A stretch of DNA of 7,780 nt from Pelagibacteraceae bacterium BACL5 MAG-120820-bin39 (GTDB lineage Bacteria; Pseudomonadota; Alphaproteobacteria; Pelagibacterales; Pelagibacteraceae). Location: assembly GCA_001438335.1 (NCBI GenBank), contig LIBV01000044.1:1-7780 (forward strand), given 5' to 3'. Positions 1-6,526 of this stretch are shown piece after piece. The notes under the pieces were generated by a model that saw only the letters and a program-made list of their open reading frames with translations, was not told the DNA's origin and searched no databases. Every line of letters starts with the position of its first letter. The first letter of the stretch is position 1. The translations under genes and the position numbers were made by a program.

Positions 1-413
1 CCAAAAATTACCTCTCTACTACTAATTACTTTTGGTTTATCATCGTCACTTTTTTGTTTTTCTGTTAATTGTTCAGAAACCAACTTTGCAATATTTTTTA
101 AACTTTGATAACCATCATTTCCTGTAAATGCATTTGCATTTCTAGTGTTTATAATTAGTGAATAAATTTTTTTACTTTTTTGATTTAAATTCCACTTTAT
201 ATTCTCTGAGATGATTTTTGATTGAGTGTAAACAGATGCATAATTAGCTCCGTCTCTAAAATAAAACATTACTAAATCATCACGATTATTTTTATATAAA
301 TTGGCACTAACTGTAGATATGGAGATACCATCAATATGGTCTAAATCCTGAAAATCAATCATTTTAGTATTGTTTGATTTGGATGATAAAAAATTAGTTA
401 AATTAATTCCCAT
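1..413 (-). CDS. ArgJ-like protein (ornithine acetyltransferase family), N-terminal part, truncated by window edge
   Basis: The reading frame starts at an ATG at 413-411 and stays open to the window edge, giving 137 complete residues. It is missed by ORF listings that require a stop codon. ArgJ transfers acetyl groups between N-acetylornithine and glutamate in arginine synthesis. The match rests on the order of family landmarks: a G-I-S segment near residue 29, a DDLVMF strand (45-50) matching the usual DLALM strand, NTRNANAFTG (89-98) matching the family NSGNANAFTG, and SSREVIFG at the edge where the family has STGVIG. The last two motifs are altered: Ser-Gly becomes Thr-Arg, and the Thr-Gly pair known as the oxyanion hole becomes Arg-Glu. 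It may therefore be a divergent or catalytically changed paralogue, so I give no gene symbol. The self-cleavage Thr and the C-terminal half lie outside the window. No Shine-Dalgarno sequence is visible. The gene diverges from secA. ArgJ lying near secA is a recurring alphaproteobacterial arrangement, as far as I recall. Confidence 0.75.
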   Translation of the reverse strand, partial: MGINLTNFLSSKSNNTKMIDFQDLDHIDGISISTVSANLYKNNRDDLVMFYFRDGANYASVYTQSKIISENIKWNLNQKSKKIYSLIINTRNANAFTGNDGYQSLKNIAKLVSEQLTEKQKSDDDKPKVISSREVIF

Positions 414-480
414 GGTGTTTAAAAATTTTAATTGATACTTATATTAAAGGTTATAAGTAAATAATAAATCAAAAAAACTA
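414..480. promoter_or_regulatory. Shared divergent intergenic region between the argJ-like gene and secA
   Basis: This 67-bp gap must carry the start signals of both divergent genes unless either is transcribed from further away. It is almost entirely A and T. On the plus strand a TTGATA (432-437) is followed by TATAAG (452-457), but the 14-nt spacing is too short for a good sigma-70 promoter. No convincing -35/-10 pair is visible on the minus strand. Neither start codon is preceded by a purine-rich Shine-Dalgarno sequence. The promoter role is inferred from gene orientation, not from strong motifs. Confidence 0.35.
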
Positions 481-3045
481 ATGTTCAATCCTTTAAACTT
501 TCTCTCAAAATTTATTAAATCTAATAATGAAAAAGAGTTAGACAGAATTGAAAAAATTGTATCAAACATTAACTCTCTTGAAGATCAAATTAGGCCTTTA
601 AGTAATGAAGATTTCCCTAAAAAAACTCTAGAACTTAAACAAAAATTAAAGTCAGGTAAAAAGTTAGACGATCTTCTACCGGAGGCTTTTGCCTTAGTTA
701 GAGAAGCATCAAAAAGAACCAGAAATGAAAGACACTATGATGTTCAGTTAATAGGGGGGGTGGCACTGCATGAGGGTAAAATTGCAGAGATGAGAACCGG
801 TGAAGGAAAAACACTAACCATTGCTTTAGCTGCTTACTTAAATGCGCTTAATGAAAATGGAGTTCATGTAGTAACGGTTAATGATTATCTTGCAAAAAGA
901 GACTCTATGGAAATGGGAGAAATTTATAGATTTTTAGGATTGTCATCAGGTTTTATAAATAACTTCCAAAATGATCAGGAAAGAAAATTAAATTATAACT
1001 GCGATATTACTTATGCAACTAATAGTGAATTAGGCTTTGATTATTTAAGAGATAACATGAAGTACTCAAATGAAGAAAAAGTACAAAGGGATCATTTTTT
1101 TTCTATTGTTGATGAAATCGACTCATGTTTAATTGATGAGGCTAGAACACCTTTGATAATCTCTGGAGCCGCAGAAGATAAAACTTATCAATATCTAGCA
1201 ATCGACAAATTAGTAAGACAACTTGATAAAAAAGATTACGAAATTGATGAAAAAGAGAAAAGTATTCTCCTAACTAATGATGGTATTAATAATGTTGAAA
1301 AAATTTTTGGGAATGCAGGTGTTCTTAAAAATAACAATTTTTATGACCCTGAAAATTTACATCTAGTTCATCATGTTAATCAAGCTTTAAAAGCAAACCA
1401 TTTGTTTGTAAGTGGTAGAGACTACCTTGTAAAAGATGGTAGTTTAAAGATCATAGATGAATTAACGGGTAGAATTCTTGAAGGAAGAAGATTTGGTGAC
1501 GGACTTCATCAAGCTTTAGAAGCTAAAGAAAAATTAGATATTCAAGTAGAGAACCAAACATTGGCTTCTATCACTTATCAAAATTATTTTAAATTATATA
1601 AAAAATTATCAGGATGTACAGGTACTGCAGCCACTGAAGCTGAGGAATTTTATGAAATATATAATTTACCAGTTTTAGTTATTCCGACAAATAAATCTAT
1701 GATCAGAAAAGATTTTAATGATCAAATCTTTAGAACAGAAAAAGAAAAAAATGATGCAATTATTAAAAAAATATCTGAATGCCATAAAAATGGTCAACCA
1801 ATTTTAGTCTTTACCTCGAGTGTAAATAAATCTGAAATTTATTCAGATTTGCTAAAAAGGGAAAAAGTGGAACATGTAGTTTTAAATGCAAAAAATCACG
1901 AAAATGAAGCAGAAATTATTGCAAATGCAGGTAAGGAAAATTCTGTAATAATTACGACAAGTATATCTGGTAGAGGTGTTGATATTCAGCTTGGTGGGAA
2001 AAAAGGTTCAATACCTGAAGATCAGCTAAAATTAAACAAAGAAAAGGTAAAATCTCTAGGAGGTTTGTTTGTAATCGGCACAGAACGAATGGAATCTAGA
2101 AGAGTTGATAATCAAGCGAGAGGAAGATCTGGAAGACAAGGAGATGAAGGAAGTTCAATTTTTTATGTAAGTCTTGAAGATGACTTAATGAGAATTTTTG
2201 GTTCAGAGTCCATGAATAATATTCTACAAAAACTAGGACTTAAAGATGGTGAAAGTATTGACCATCCTTGGATTAACAAAGCATTAGAAAGAGCACAACA
2301 AAAAGTTGAGGCAAGAAACTTTGATATTAGAAAAACTTTAATAAAATTTGATAACGTCTTGAATGATCAAAGACACGTCATATTTTCTCAAAGAAATAAC
2401 GCTTTGAATAGTGAAACTATTTTTGATTACTCTGACGAATTTCTAAAAGAGATTATTGAAAATATTATTTATTTAAAAAGAGAAAAAAAATCTAGTCCAA
2501 AAAATACTGATTTTGATAACAAGCTAAAGGCAATAATTGGTAAAAGTTTTGATAACAAAGAATTTCAAGAATTGATTGAGACCTCGGAAATAAGTTTAAA
2601 AGAAAAAATAATTGGAAAATTTAAGGAGTCTAGAGATGAAAGAATTAAAATTTTAGGAGAAAAGTATGCAAAAGAGATTGAAAAAAGAATATTTTTACAA
2701 TCAATAGATTTAAATTGGAAATCCCATATTCAATATCTCGAACAATTAAGACAAGTGATTGGTCTTAGATCTTATGGACAAAGAGATCCTTTAATTGAAT
2801 ATAAAAAAGAAGCTTTTGAACTATTTAAAAATTTACTTGAAAAACTTAAACTAGATTATGTAACTATTTTAATGAATCTAAAAGTTGTAGAGCAAAAAAA
2901 TTCTTTACAATCTTCTAATAACCAAAAAAGTATATCTGAAAATCCTAAATGTCTATTAATTGCTAAAAAAGATGAAAAGATTTCAAGAAATGATAGATGT
3001 GAAGCAACAGGAAAAAAATTTAAAAATTGTTGTGGAGCTTTATAA
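481..3045 (+). CDS. secA: Protein translocase subunit SecA
   Basis: SecA is the cytosolic and membrane-associated ATPase that pushes preproteins through SecYEG. At 854 residues it is somewhat shorter than the ~900 usual in proteobacteria. Visible parts in order: Walker A MRTGEGKT (104-111); VNDYLAKRD; Walker B DEIDSCLIDEARTP (211-224); the preprotein cross-linking domain with a DPENLHLVHHVNQALKA stretch and an ITYQNYFKLYKKLSG return; CTGTAATEAEEF (379 on); motif V TSISGRGVDI (493-502); motif VI QARGRSGRQGD (545-555); the scaffold segment ERAQQKVEARNFDIRK; the two-helix-finger region around W746 to QRDPL; and a short polar linker to a C-terminal zinc-type motif (836-852). That motif has only C840, C850 and C851, lacking the second cysteine of the usual CxC. 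Several otherwise strong signatures carry substitutions (C216, C379, V500, M537). A run of seven G at 754-760 encodes Ile-Gly-Gly-Val without breaking the frame. The start fits the family N-terminus. The stop overlaps accA. Confidence 0.97.
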   Translation: MFNPLNFLSKFIKSNNEKELDRIEKIVSNINSLEDQIRPLSNEDFPKKTLELKQKLKSGKKLDDLLPEAFALVREASKRTRNERHYDVQLIGGVALHEGKIAEMRTGEGKTLTIALAAYLNALNENGVHVVTVNDYLAKRDSMEMGEIYRFLGLSSGFINNFQNDQERKLNYNCDITYATNSELGFDYLRDNMKYSNEEKVQRDHFFSIVDEIDSCLIDEARTPLIISGAAEDKTYQYLAIDKLVRQLDKKDYEIDEKEKSILLTNDGINNVEKIFGNAGVLKNNNFYDPENLHLVHHVNQALKANHLFVSGRDYLVKDGSLKIIDELTGRILEGRRFGDGLHQALEAKEKLDIQVENQTLASITYQNYFKLYKKLSGCTGTAATEAEEFYEIYNLPVLVIPTNKSMIRKDFNDQIFRTEKEKNDAIIKKISECHKNGQPILVFTSSVNKSEIYSDLLKREKVEHVVLNAKNHENEAEIIANAGKENSVIITTSISGRGVDIQLGGKKGSIPEDQLKLNKEKVKSLGGLFVIGTERMESRRVDNQARGRSGRQGDEGSSIFYVSLEDDLMRIFGSESMNNILQKLGLKDGESIDHPWINKALERAQQKVEARNFDIRKTLIKFDNVLNDQRHVIFSQRNNALNSETIFDYSDEFLKEIIENIIYLKREKKSSPKNTDFDNKLKAIIGKSFDNKEFQELIETSEISLKEKIIGKFKESRDERIKILGEKYAKEIEKRIFLQSIDLNWKSHIQYLEQLRQVIGLRSYGQRDPLIEYKKEAFELFKNLLEKLKLDYVTILMNLKVVEQKNSLQSSNNQKSISENPKCLLIAKKDEKISRNDRCEATGKKFKNCCGAL

Positions 3046-4137
3046 AAAAGCAACTAGGCTCAATAATATTATTGAAAAAGCAATTCCCGAATAAATCAAA
3101 AATTTTTTTGATTTAAATATACTAATAAATTTTTTATTTTTAGGAGTTAATGCACTTAGATCCTCAGGATTATTGATAAATCCTTTATTTCTTCCAATCT
3201 TCAAAAACTTATTTTTTCGATGACTAAAAATTTCTTCTGAAGTCATTTCTTTAAAAAAATTTAAATTTTTTTCAATTGAATCTCTTACATTCTCTAGCAT
3301 TAAATCTTTGTCTCTATGAGCCCCACCTAAGGGCTCTTTAATAATTTCATCTATTACTTTTAGCTCTAACAAATCTTTAGCAGATAATTTCATTGCTTTT
3401 GCTGCATCAAGCATTTTTTTTGGATCTCTCCATAATATTGTCGCGCATCCTTCAGGAGAAATTACTGAGTAAATTGCATTTTCCAACATTATTACTTTAT
3501 TTGAAGATGCTAAAGCTATAGCTCCACCAGAACCACCTTCTCCAATTACTATAGCTAATGTCGGTACTTTCAATTCCATACAGCATTCAATTGATTTAGC
3601 TATTGCCTCTGCTTGACCTCTTTCCTCCGCACCAACACCTGGATATGCGCCTGGTGTGTCTATGAAAGATATTATTGGAATATTAAATTTATTAGCTAAC
3701 TGCATTAATCGAATAGTTTTTCTATATCCTTCTGGTCTCATCATTCCAAAATTTCTCTCTATTCTACTTTCTAAATTATCTCCTTTTTCTTGGCCTATTA
3801 CCAAAACCGACTGACCATGAAATTTTGCAAAACCGGTTAATACCGATTTATCTTCGCCATAAAATCTATCTCCCGAAAGGGGAATAAAATTATCAAATAA
3901 ATTATCAATAAAAAATTTCGATTTTGGTCTGTCCTCATGTCTGGCAACCATTGTTGTTTGCCAAGGATCAAGATTTGAATAAATCACTTTTAATTTTTCA
4001 TCTAATTCTTCTTGAGTTTTAGAAATTTTTTGAGTGTCTACTTGAGCCAATCCTTCTTGATTATAGGGATCTTTTAATTTATCGATTTCATTTTCAAGAT
4101 TTTTTATTTCAGATTCAAAGTTTAGATAATTTTTCAT
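3040..4137 (-). CDS. accA: Acetyl-CoA carboxylase carboxyltransferase subunit alpha with C-terminal hydrophobic tail
   Basis: AccA pairs with AccD to move the carboxyl group from biotin-BCCP to acetyl-CoA, making malonyl-CoA for fatty-acid synthesis. I chose the ATG at 4137 because MKNYLNFE matches the usual family start; the in-frame TTG at 4155 would add six atypical residues. The product is 365 residues against about 315-320 in the family. Signatures: DTPGAYPGVGAEERGQ (160-175), GEGGSGGA (199-206, acyl-CoA oxyanion region), SPEGCATILWR (227 on) and GGAHRDKD (271 on). The N-terminal ~50 residues are charged and helical in appearance. Family homology ends near FLKIGR (311-316). Some 49 further residues follow: a polar linker with NNPEDL, a basic patch (K333, K335, K336, K342, K344, K345), and a 20-residue hydrophobic stretch (346-365) that runs to the very last codon, as in tail-anchored proteins. 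Its stop is the complement of the last secA Leu codon, so the genes overlap by 6 bp. No Shine-Dalgarno sequence is evident. Confidence 0.96.
   Translation of the reverse strand: MKNYLNFESEIKNLENEIDKLKDPYNQEGLAQVDTQKISKTQEELDEKLKVIYSNLDPWQTTMVARHEDRPKSKFFIDNLFDNFIPLSGDRFYGEDKSVLTGFAKFHGQSVLVIGQEKGDNLESRIERNFGMMRPEGYRKTIRLMQLANKFNIPIISFIDTPGAYPGVGAEERGQAEAIAKSIECCMELKVPTLAIVIGEGGSGGAIALASSNKVIMLENAIYSVISPEGCATILWRDPKKMLDAAKAMKLSAKDLLELKVIDEIIKEPLGGAHRDKDLMLENVRDSIEKNLNFFKEMTSEEIFSHRKNKFLKIGRNKGFINNPEDLSALTPKNKKFISIFKSKKFLIYSGIAFSIILLSLVAFL
3061..3115. terminator. AT-rich inverted repeats at the secA/accA junction, possible terminator
   Basis: Two symmetric elements lie just past the secA stop, inside the 3' end of accA. 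CAATAATATTATTG (3061-3074) is a perfect 14-bp palindrome. Further on, an 11-nt arm at 3092-3102 (TAAATCAAAAA) is repeated in inverse at 3105-3115, separated by TT. No GC-rich stem is present, and the second repeat also encodes the start of AccA's hydrophobic tail. Because the two genes overlap, a secA terminator could only lie here or beyond. The role is a guess; A/T symmetry arises easily at this base composition. Confidence 0.22.
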
Positions 4138-4202
4138 TTTAATAATGATATTCAAATATTTTATAAAAAAGGCAACAAAATGTTTAGAAAATTAATAATT
4201 AT

Positions 4203-4230
4203 TTGACATAATAACATTAAAAGGTATGTT
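4203..4230 (+). promoter_or_regulatory. Candidate sigma-70 promoter for glcB
   Basis: A perfect TTGACA (4203-4208) is followed after 16 nt by TATGTT (4225-4230), which matches four of six bases of the -10 consensus. Transcription would start near 4237 and leave a leader of about 127 nt before glcB. It is the best -35 match seen in this gap and points towards glcB. The composition is AT-rich, so chance matches to the -10 are common, but an exact TTGACA is less so. Confidence 0.45.
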
Positions 4231-4244
4231 TTTTTGCAGTTGAT

Positions 4245-4250
4245 TATAAT
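4245..4250 (+). promoter_or_regulatory. Alternative -10 box (TATAAT) upstream of glcB
   Basis: This is a perfect TATAAT preceded by TGAT, close to but one base off the extended -10 spacing. No recognisable -35 lies 16-18 nt upstream. If used, transcription would start near 4257 and the leader would be about 107 nt, still including both leader hairpins. It is an alternative to the TTGACA-based promoter a few bases upstream. Confidence 0.3.
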
Positions 4251-4261
4251 TATTCCTAGTT

Positions 4262-4296
4262 TGGGAGTTAAAAATTAATTAATTGATAAACTCTTA
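4262..4296 (+). other. Hairpin in the glcB leader with a possible alternative pairing
   Basis: TGGGAGTT (4262-4269) can pair with AACTCTTA (4289-4296) to form an 8-bp stem with two G-U pairs and a 19-nt A/T loop. The CTCT of the 3' arm (4291-4294) can instead pair with AGAG in the purine stretch downstream (4315-4320). Two exclusive folds would be the simplest form of a leader switch. No known aptamer is recognised, and the pairings are short, so the regulatory role is speculative. Confidence 0.25.
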
Positions 4297-4350
4297 GGTA
4301 TTCATATAACGCTCAGAGAGAAACTGATCTTGAACAAAATTTATATAGGG

Positions 4351-4365
4351 ATACAAAAATTGTAT
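4351..4365 (+). other. Small hairpin overlapping the glcB start codon
   Basis: ATACAA (4351-4356) and TTGTAT (4360-4365) form a perfect 6-bp inverted repeat with a 3-nt loop. The 3' arm contains the first two bases of the glcB ATG. The nearest purine-rich stretch, AGGG at 4347-4350, lies just before the stem and 13 nt from the ATG, farther than usual for a Shine-Dalgarno sequence. If formed in the mRNA, the hairpin would hide the start codon. It has only one G-C pair and would be weak. Confidence 0.3.
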
Positions 4366-6526
4366 GAAAGAAAAATATATAAGTATTAATAATCTCAAAG
4401 TTTCAGAAATATTATTTAATTTTATTAATGATGATCTCTTAAAAAATACAAAGATTGCAAAAGAAGATTTCTGGAAAGGCTTTGATAAAGCAGTCCACGA
4501 ATTAGCACCAATAAATAAAGATCTATTAAAAAAAAGAGACCTTATCCAAAGACAAATTGACGAATGGCACATTAAAAATAAAGGCAACCAAATTAATTTA
4601 GAAGAATACAAAAACTTTTTACACGAAATAGGATACCTTAAAAAAGTTGGGGTTGATTTTAAGATTGAAACAAAAAATGTTGATGATGAAATTTCAAAAA
4701 TAGCTGGACCTCAATTAGTTGTACCAATCATGAATGCTAGATATGCTCTTAATGCAGCCAATGCTAGATGGATGAGTTTATACGATAGCCTATATGGAAC
4801 TGATGCAATAGAACAGTCTGAAGATAGCGTTTCAGAAAGATATGATCCCCTGAGAGGAGAAATGGTTATTAAATATGGTAGAGAATTTCTAGATAAGTTT
4901 TTTCCACTAGAAAATTTAAGTTGGAAAGAAATTACAAAATTTACTGTAAATAATGGTTTATTAAATATTTTTAAAAATGATCAAAAATTTCAACTTAAAG
5001 ATAATGAAAAATTTGTTGGTCACAGAGGAGATATAAACGATCCCTCTGCAATAATATTAAAAAATAATAATCTTCATATTGAAATTTTAAAAGATCCAAA
5101 AGCATTTAGTGCTCAGCAGGATACAGCGCGAATAAGTGACATTATAATCGAATCTGCTGTTTCCACAATTTGTGATAATGAGGATAGTGTTGCTGCAGTT
5201 GATGCTGAAGATAAAGTTCTTTGTTATAGAAATTGGCTAGGACTTATGAGGGGTGATCTTAAAAATGAATTCGAAAAAAATGGCAAAACTTTAGAGAGAA
5301 AATTAAATCCTGATAGGAGCTATATTTCAAAAGATGGTATTGGATTAAAATTACATGGGAGAAGTTTGCTCTTAGTAAGAAATGTTGGTCACCTTATGAC
5401 TAATTCTGCTATCCTATTAAATGATGGCAGTGAAATTCCCGAAGGTATTATGGATGCTTTTATTACAACTACAGCAGGACTTCATGATTTAAATCATAAA
5501 GGAAATTCTCGAACTGGATCAATTTATATTGTTAAACCAAAAATGCATGGCCCAGAAGAAACTGCATTTACAGATAAAATTTTTTCAGAAGTAGAGAACC
5601 TATTAGGCTTAGAGCAATACACTTGTAAAATTGGAATTATGGATGAAGAAAGAAGAACATCAGCAAATCTCAAAGAGTGTATTAGAACCCTTAAAAATCG
5701 AGTATTTTTTATTAATACTGGTTTCTTAGATAGAACAGGAGATGAAATGCATACCTCCATGGAAGCTGGCCCAATGATTAAAAAAGGAGATATGAAATCT
5801 TCAAAATGGATTTCAGCATATGAAAACAATAATGTTGATATAGGTCTTCAGTGTGGTTTTTCAGGTGTTGCACAAATTGGTAAAGGTATGTGGGCAATGC
5901 CAGACAAAATGAAAGATATGATGGATCAAAAAATTGGGCATTTGAAGGCTGGAGCAAATTGCGCATGGGTTCCATCACCAACTGCAGCTGCATTACATGC
6001 ACTCCACTATCATGAGATAAATATTTTTGACCAACAAAAAACTATTTTAAAAAGAACAGCAGCAAAATTAGATGATCTTTTAACTATCCCAGTAGCTGAT
6101 AGACCAAATTGGTCTGTAGATGAAATTAACTCAGAAATTTCTAACTCTGCTCAAACTCTTCTTGGGTACGTAGTTAGATGGATTGATCAAGGAGTTGGCT
6201 GTTCTAAAGTTCCAGATATAAATAATGTTGGACTTATGGAAGATAGGGCCACATTAAGGATTTCATCACAACACATTGCTAATTGGATCCATCATGGAAT
6301 TACAACAAAAATTCAAGTGATAGGTATTATGAAAGATATGGCTAAAATCGTTGATGAACAGAATAAAGATGATCCAAAGTATCGACGAATGAGTGATGAT
6401 TTTGATAATTCTTTGGCATTTAAAACTGCGTGTGATTTAATTTTTAAGGGTAAAGAGCAGCCCTCTGGATATACAGAGCCATTATTACACCTTAATAGAT
6501 TGTTGCAAAAATCTAATCAGAATTAG
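4364..6526 (+). CDS. glcB: Malate synthase G
   Basis: This enzyme condenses glyoxylate with acetyl-CoA to give malate and CoA, using Mg2+, and feeds glyoxylate from the glyoxylate shunt or glycolate/glycine breakdown into the TCA cycle. The 720 residues match the G isoform (723 in E. coli) and the protein aligns over its full length. Key residues, by correspondence with the E. coli enzyme: Arg339 in RNVGHLMT (R338), Glu428 in MDEERRT and Asp456 in TGFLDRTGDEMH (Mg2+ ligands E427 and D455), Cys613 in GCSKVPD (C617) and the catalytic base Asp627 in MEDRATLRISSQ (D631). Also seen are PQLVVPIMNARYALNAANARW, EDSVAAVDAEDK and the WVPSPTAAALHALHYH segment. The start fits, since the FWKGFDKAVHELAP stretch lies where expected. 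No isocitrate lyase gene is in the window. It diverges from accA and overlaps recR by 14 bp at its 3' end. Nothing suggests loss of function. Confidence 0.98.
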   Translation: MKEKYISINNLKVSEILFNFINDDLLKNTKIAKEDFWKGFDKAVHELAPINKDLLKKRDLIQRQIDEWHIKNKGNQINLEEYKNFLHEIGYLKKVGVDFKIETKNVDDEISKIAGPQLVVPIMNARYALNAANARWMSLYDSLYGTDAIEQSEDSVSERYDPLRGEMVIKYGREFLDKFFPLENLSWKEITKFTVNNGLLNIFKNDQKFQLKDNEKFVGHRGDINDPSAIILKNNNLHIEILKDPKAFSAQQDTARISDIIIESAVSTICDNEDSVAAVDAEDKVLCYRNWLGLMRGDLKNEFEKNGKTLERKLNPDRSYISKDGIGLKLHGRSLLLVRNVGHLMTNSAILLNDGSEIPEGIMDAFITTTAGLHDLNHKGNSRTGSIYIVKPKMHGPEETAFTDKIFSEVENLLGLEQYTCKIGIMDEERRTSANLKECIRTLKNRVFFINTGFLDRTGDEMHTSMEAGPMIKKGDMKSSKWISAYENNNVDIGLQCGFSGVAQIGKGMWAMPDKMKDMMDQKIGHLKAGANCAWVPSPTAAALHALHYHEINIFDQQKTILKRTAAKLDDLLTIPVADRPNWSVDEINSEISNSAQTLLGYVVRWIDQGVGCSKVPDINNVGLMEDRATLRISSQHIANWIHHGITTKIQVIGIMKDMAKIVDEQNKDDPKYRRMSDDFDNSLAFKTACDLIFKGKEQPSGYTEPLLHLNRLLQKSNQN

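Larger units (their letters stand above)
4138..4363. other. Divergent accA-glcB intergenic region
   Basis: This 226-bp gap is the longest non-coding stretch in the window. It separates two divergently transcribed metabolic genes and must carry both sets of start signals. On the plus strand it holds promoter-like elements in its middle and two small hairpins in the presumed glcB leader, listed separately. On the minus strand, AT-rich TATAAA-like words lie just upstream of accA (around 4158-4165), without a convincing -35. I looked for the conserved pieces of a glycine riboswitch (CCGAAGG core and CTCTCAGG-type segment) because SAR11 glcB is known to be glycine-regulated. The CCGAAGG core is absent on both strands. 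No convincing small ORF or RNA gene was seen. Confidence 0.6.

Noticed and set aside
2986..3042. A frameshift as the cause of the missing SecA cysteine
   Set aside because: Flanking residues (RND before, GKKFKNCCG after) stay in one frame, and a single-base error would not restore both sides.
2856..3053. Minus-strand open frame of 65 codons opposite the secA 3' end
   Set aside because: It overlaps both secA and the end of accA and shows no family resemblance.
3045..3083. Direct repeat AAAAAGCAA at 3045-3053 and 3075-3083
   Set aside because: Both copies encode Ala-Phe pairs in the hydrophobic tail of AccA; a 9-bp A-rich repeat is expected by chance at this composition.
4138..4155. Upstream TTG start for accA at 4155, adding six residues
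   Set aside because: The ATG at 4137 gives the usual family start MKNYLNFE; the extra residues match nothing in the family.
4261..4325. A glycine riboswitch aptamer, suggested by GGGAG and CTCTTAGG words
   Set aside because: Only fragments resemble the P1-type segments; the CCGAAGG core and the second conserved internal segment are missing, and the space between the two words is only A/T filler.
4294..4611. Open minus-strand frame of 105 codons running from the accA-glcB gap into glcB
   Set aside because: It lies mostly antisense to the well-conserved glcB N-terminus, has no recognisable domain and no ribosome binding site.
5524..6002. Two overlapping minus-strand open frames inside glcB
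   Set aside because: They are antisense to highly conserved malate synthase segments; their composition is what reverse reading of those codons would give.
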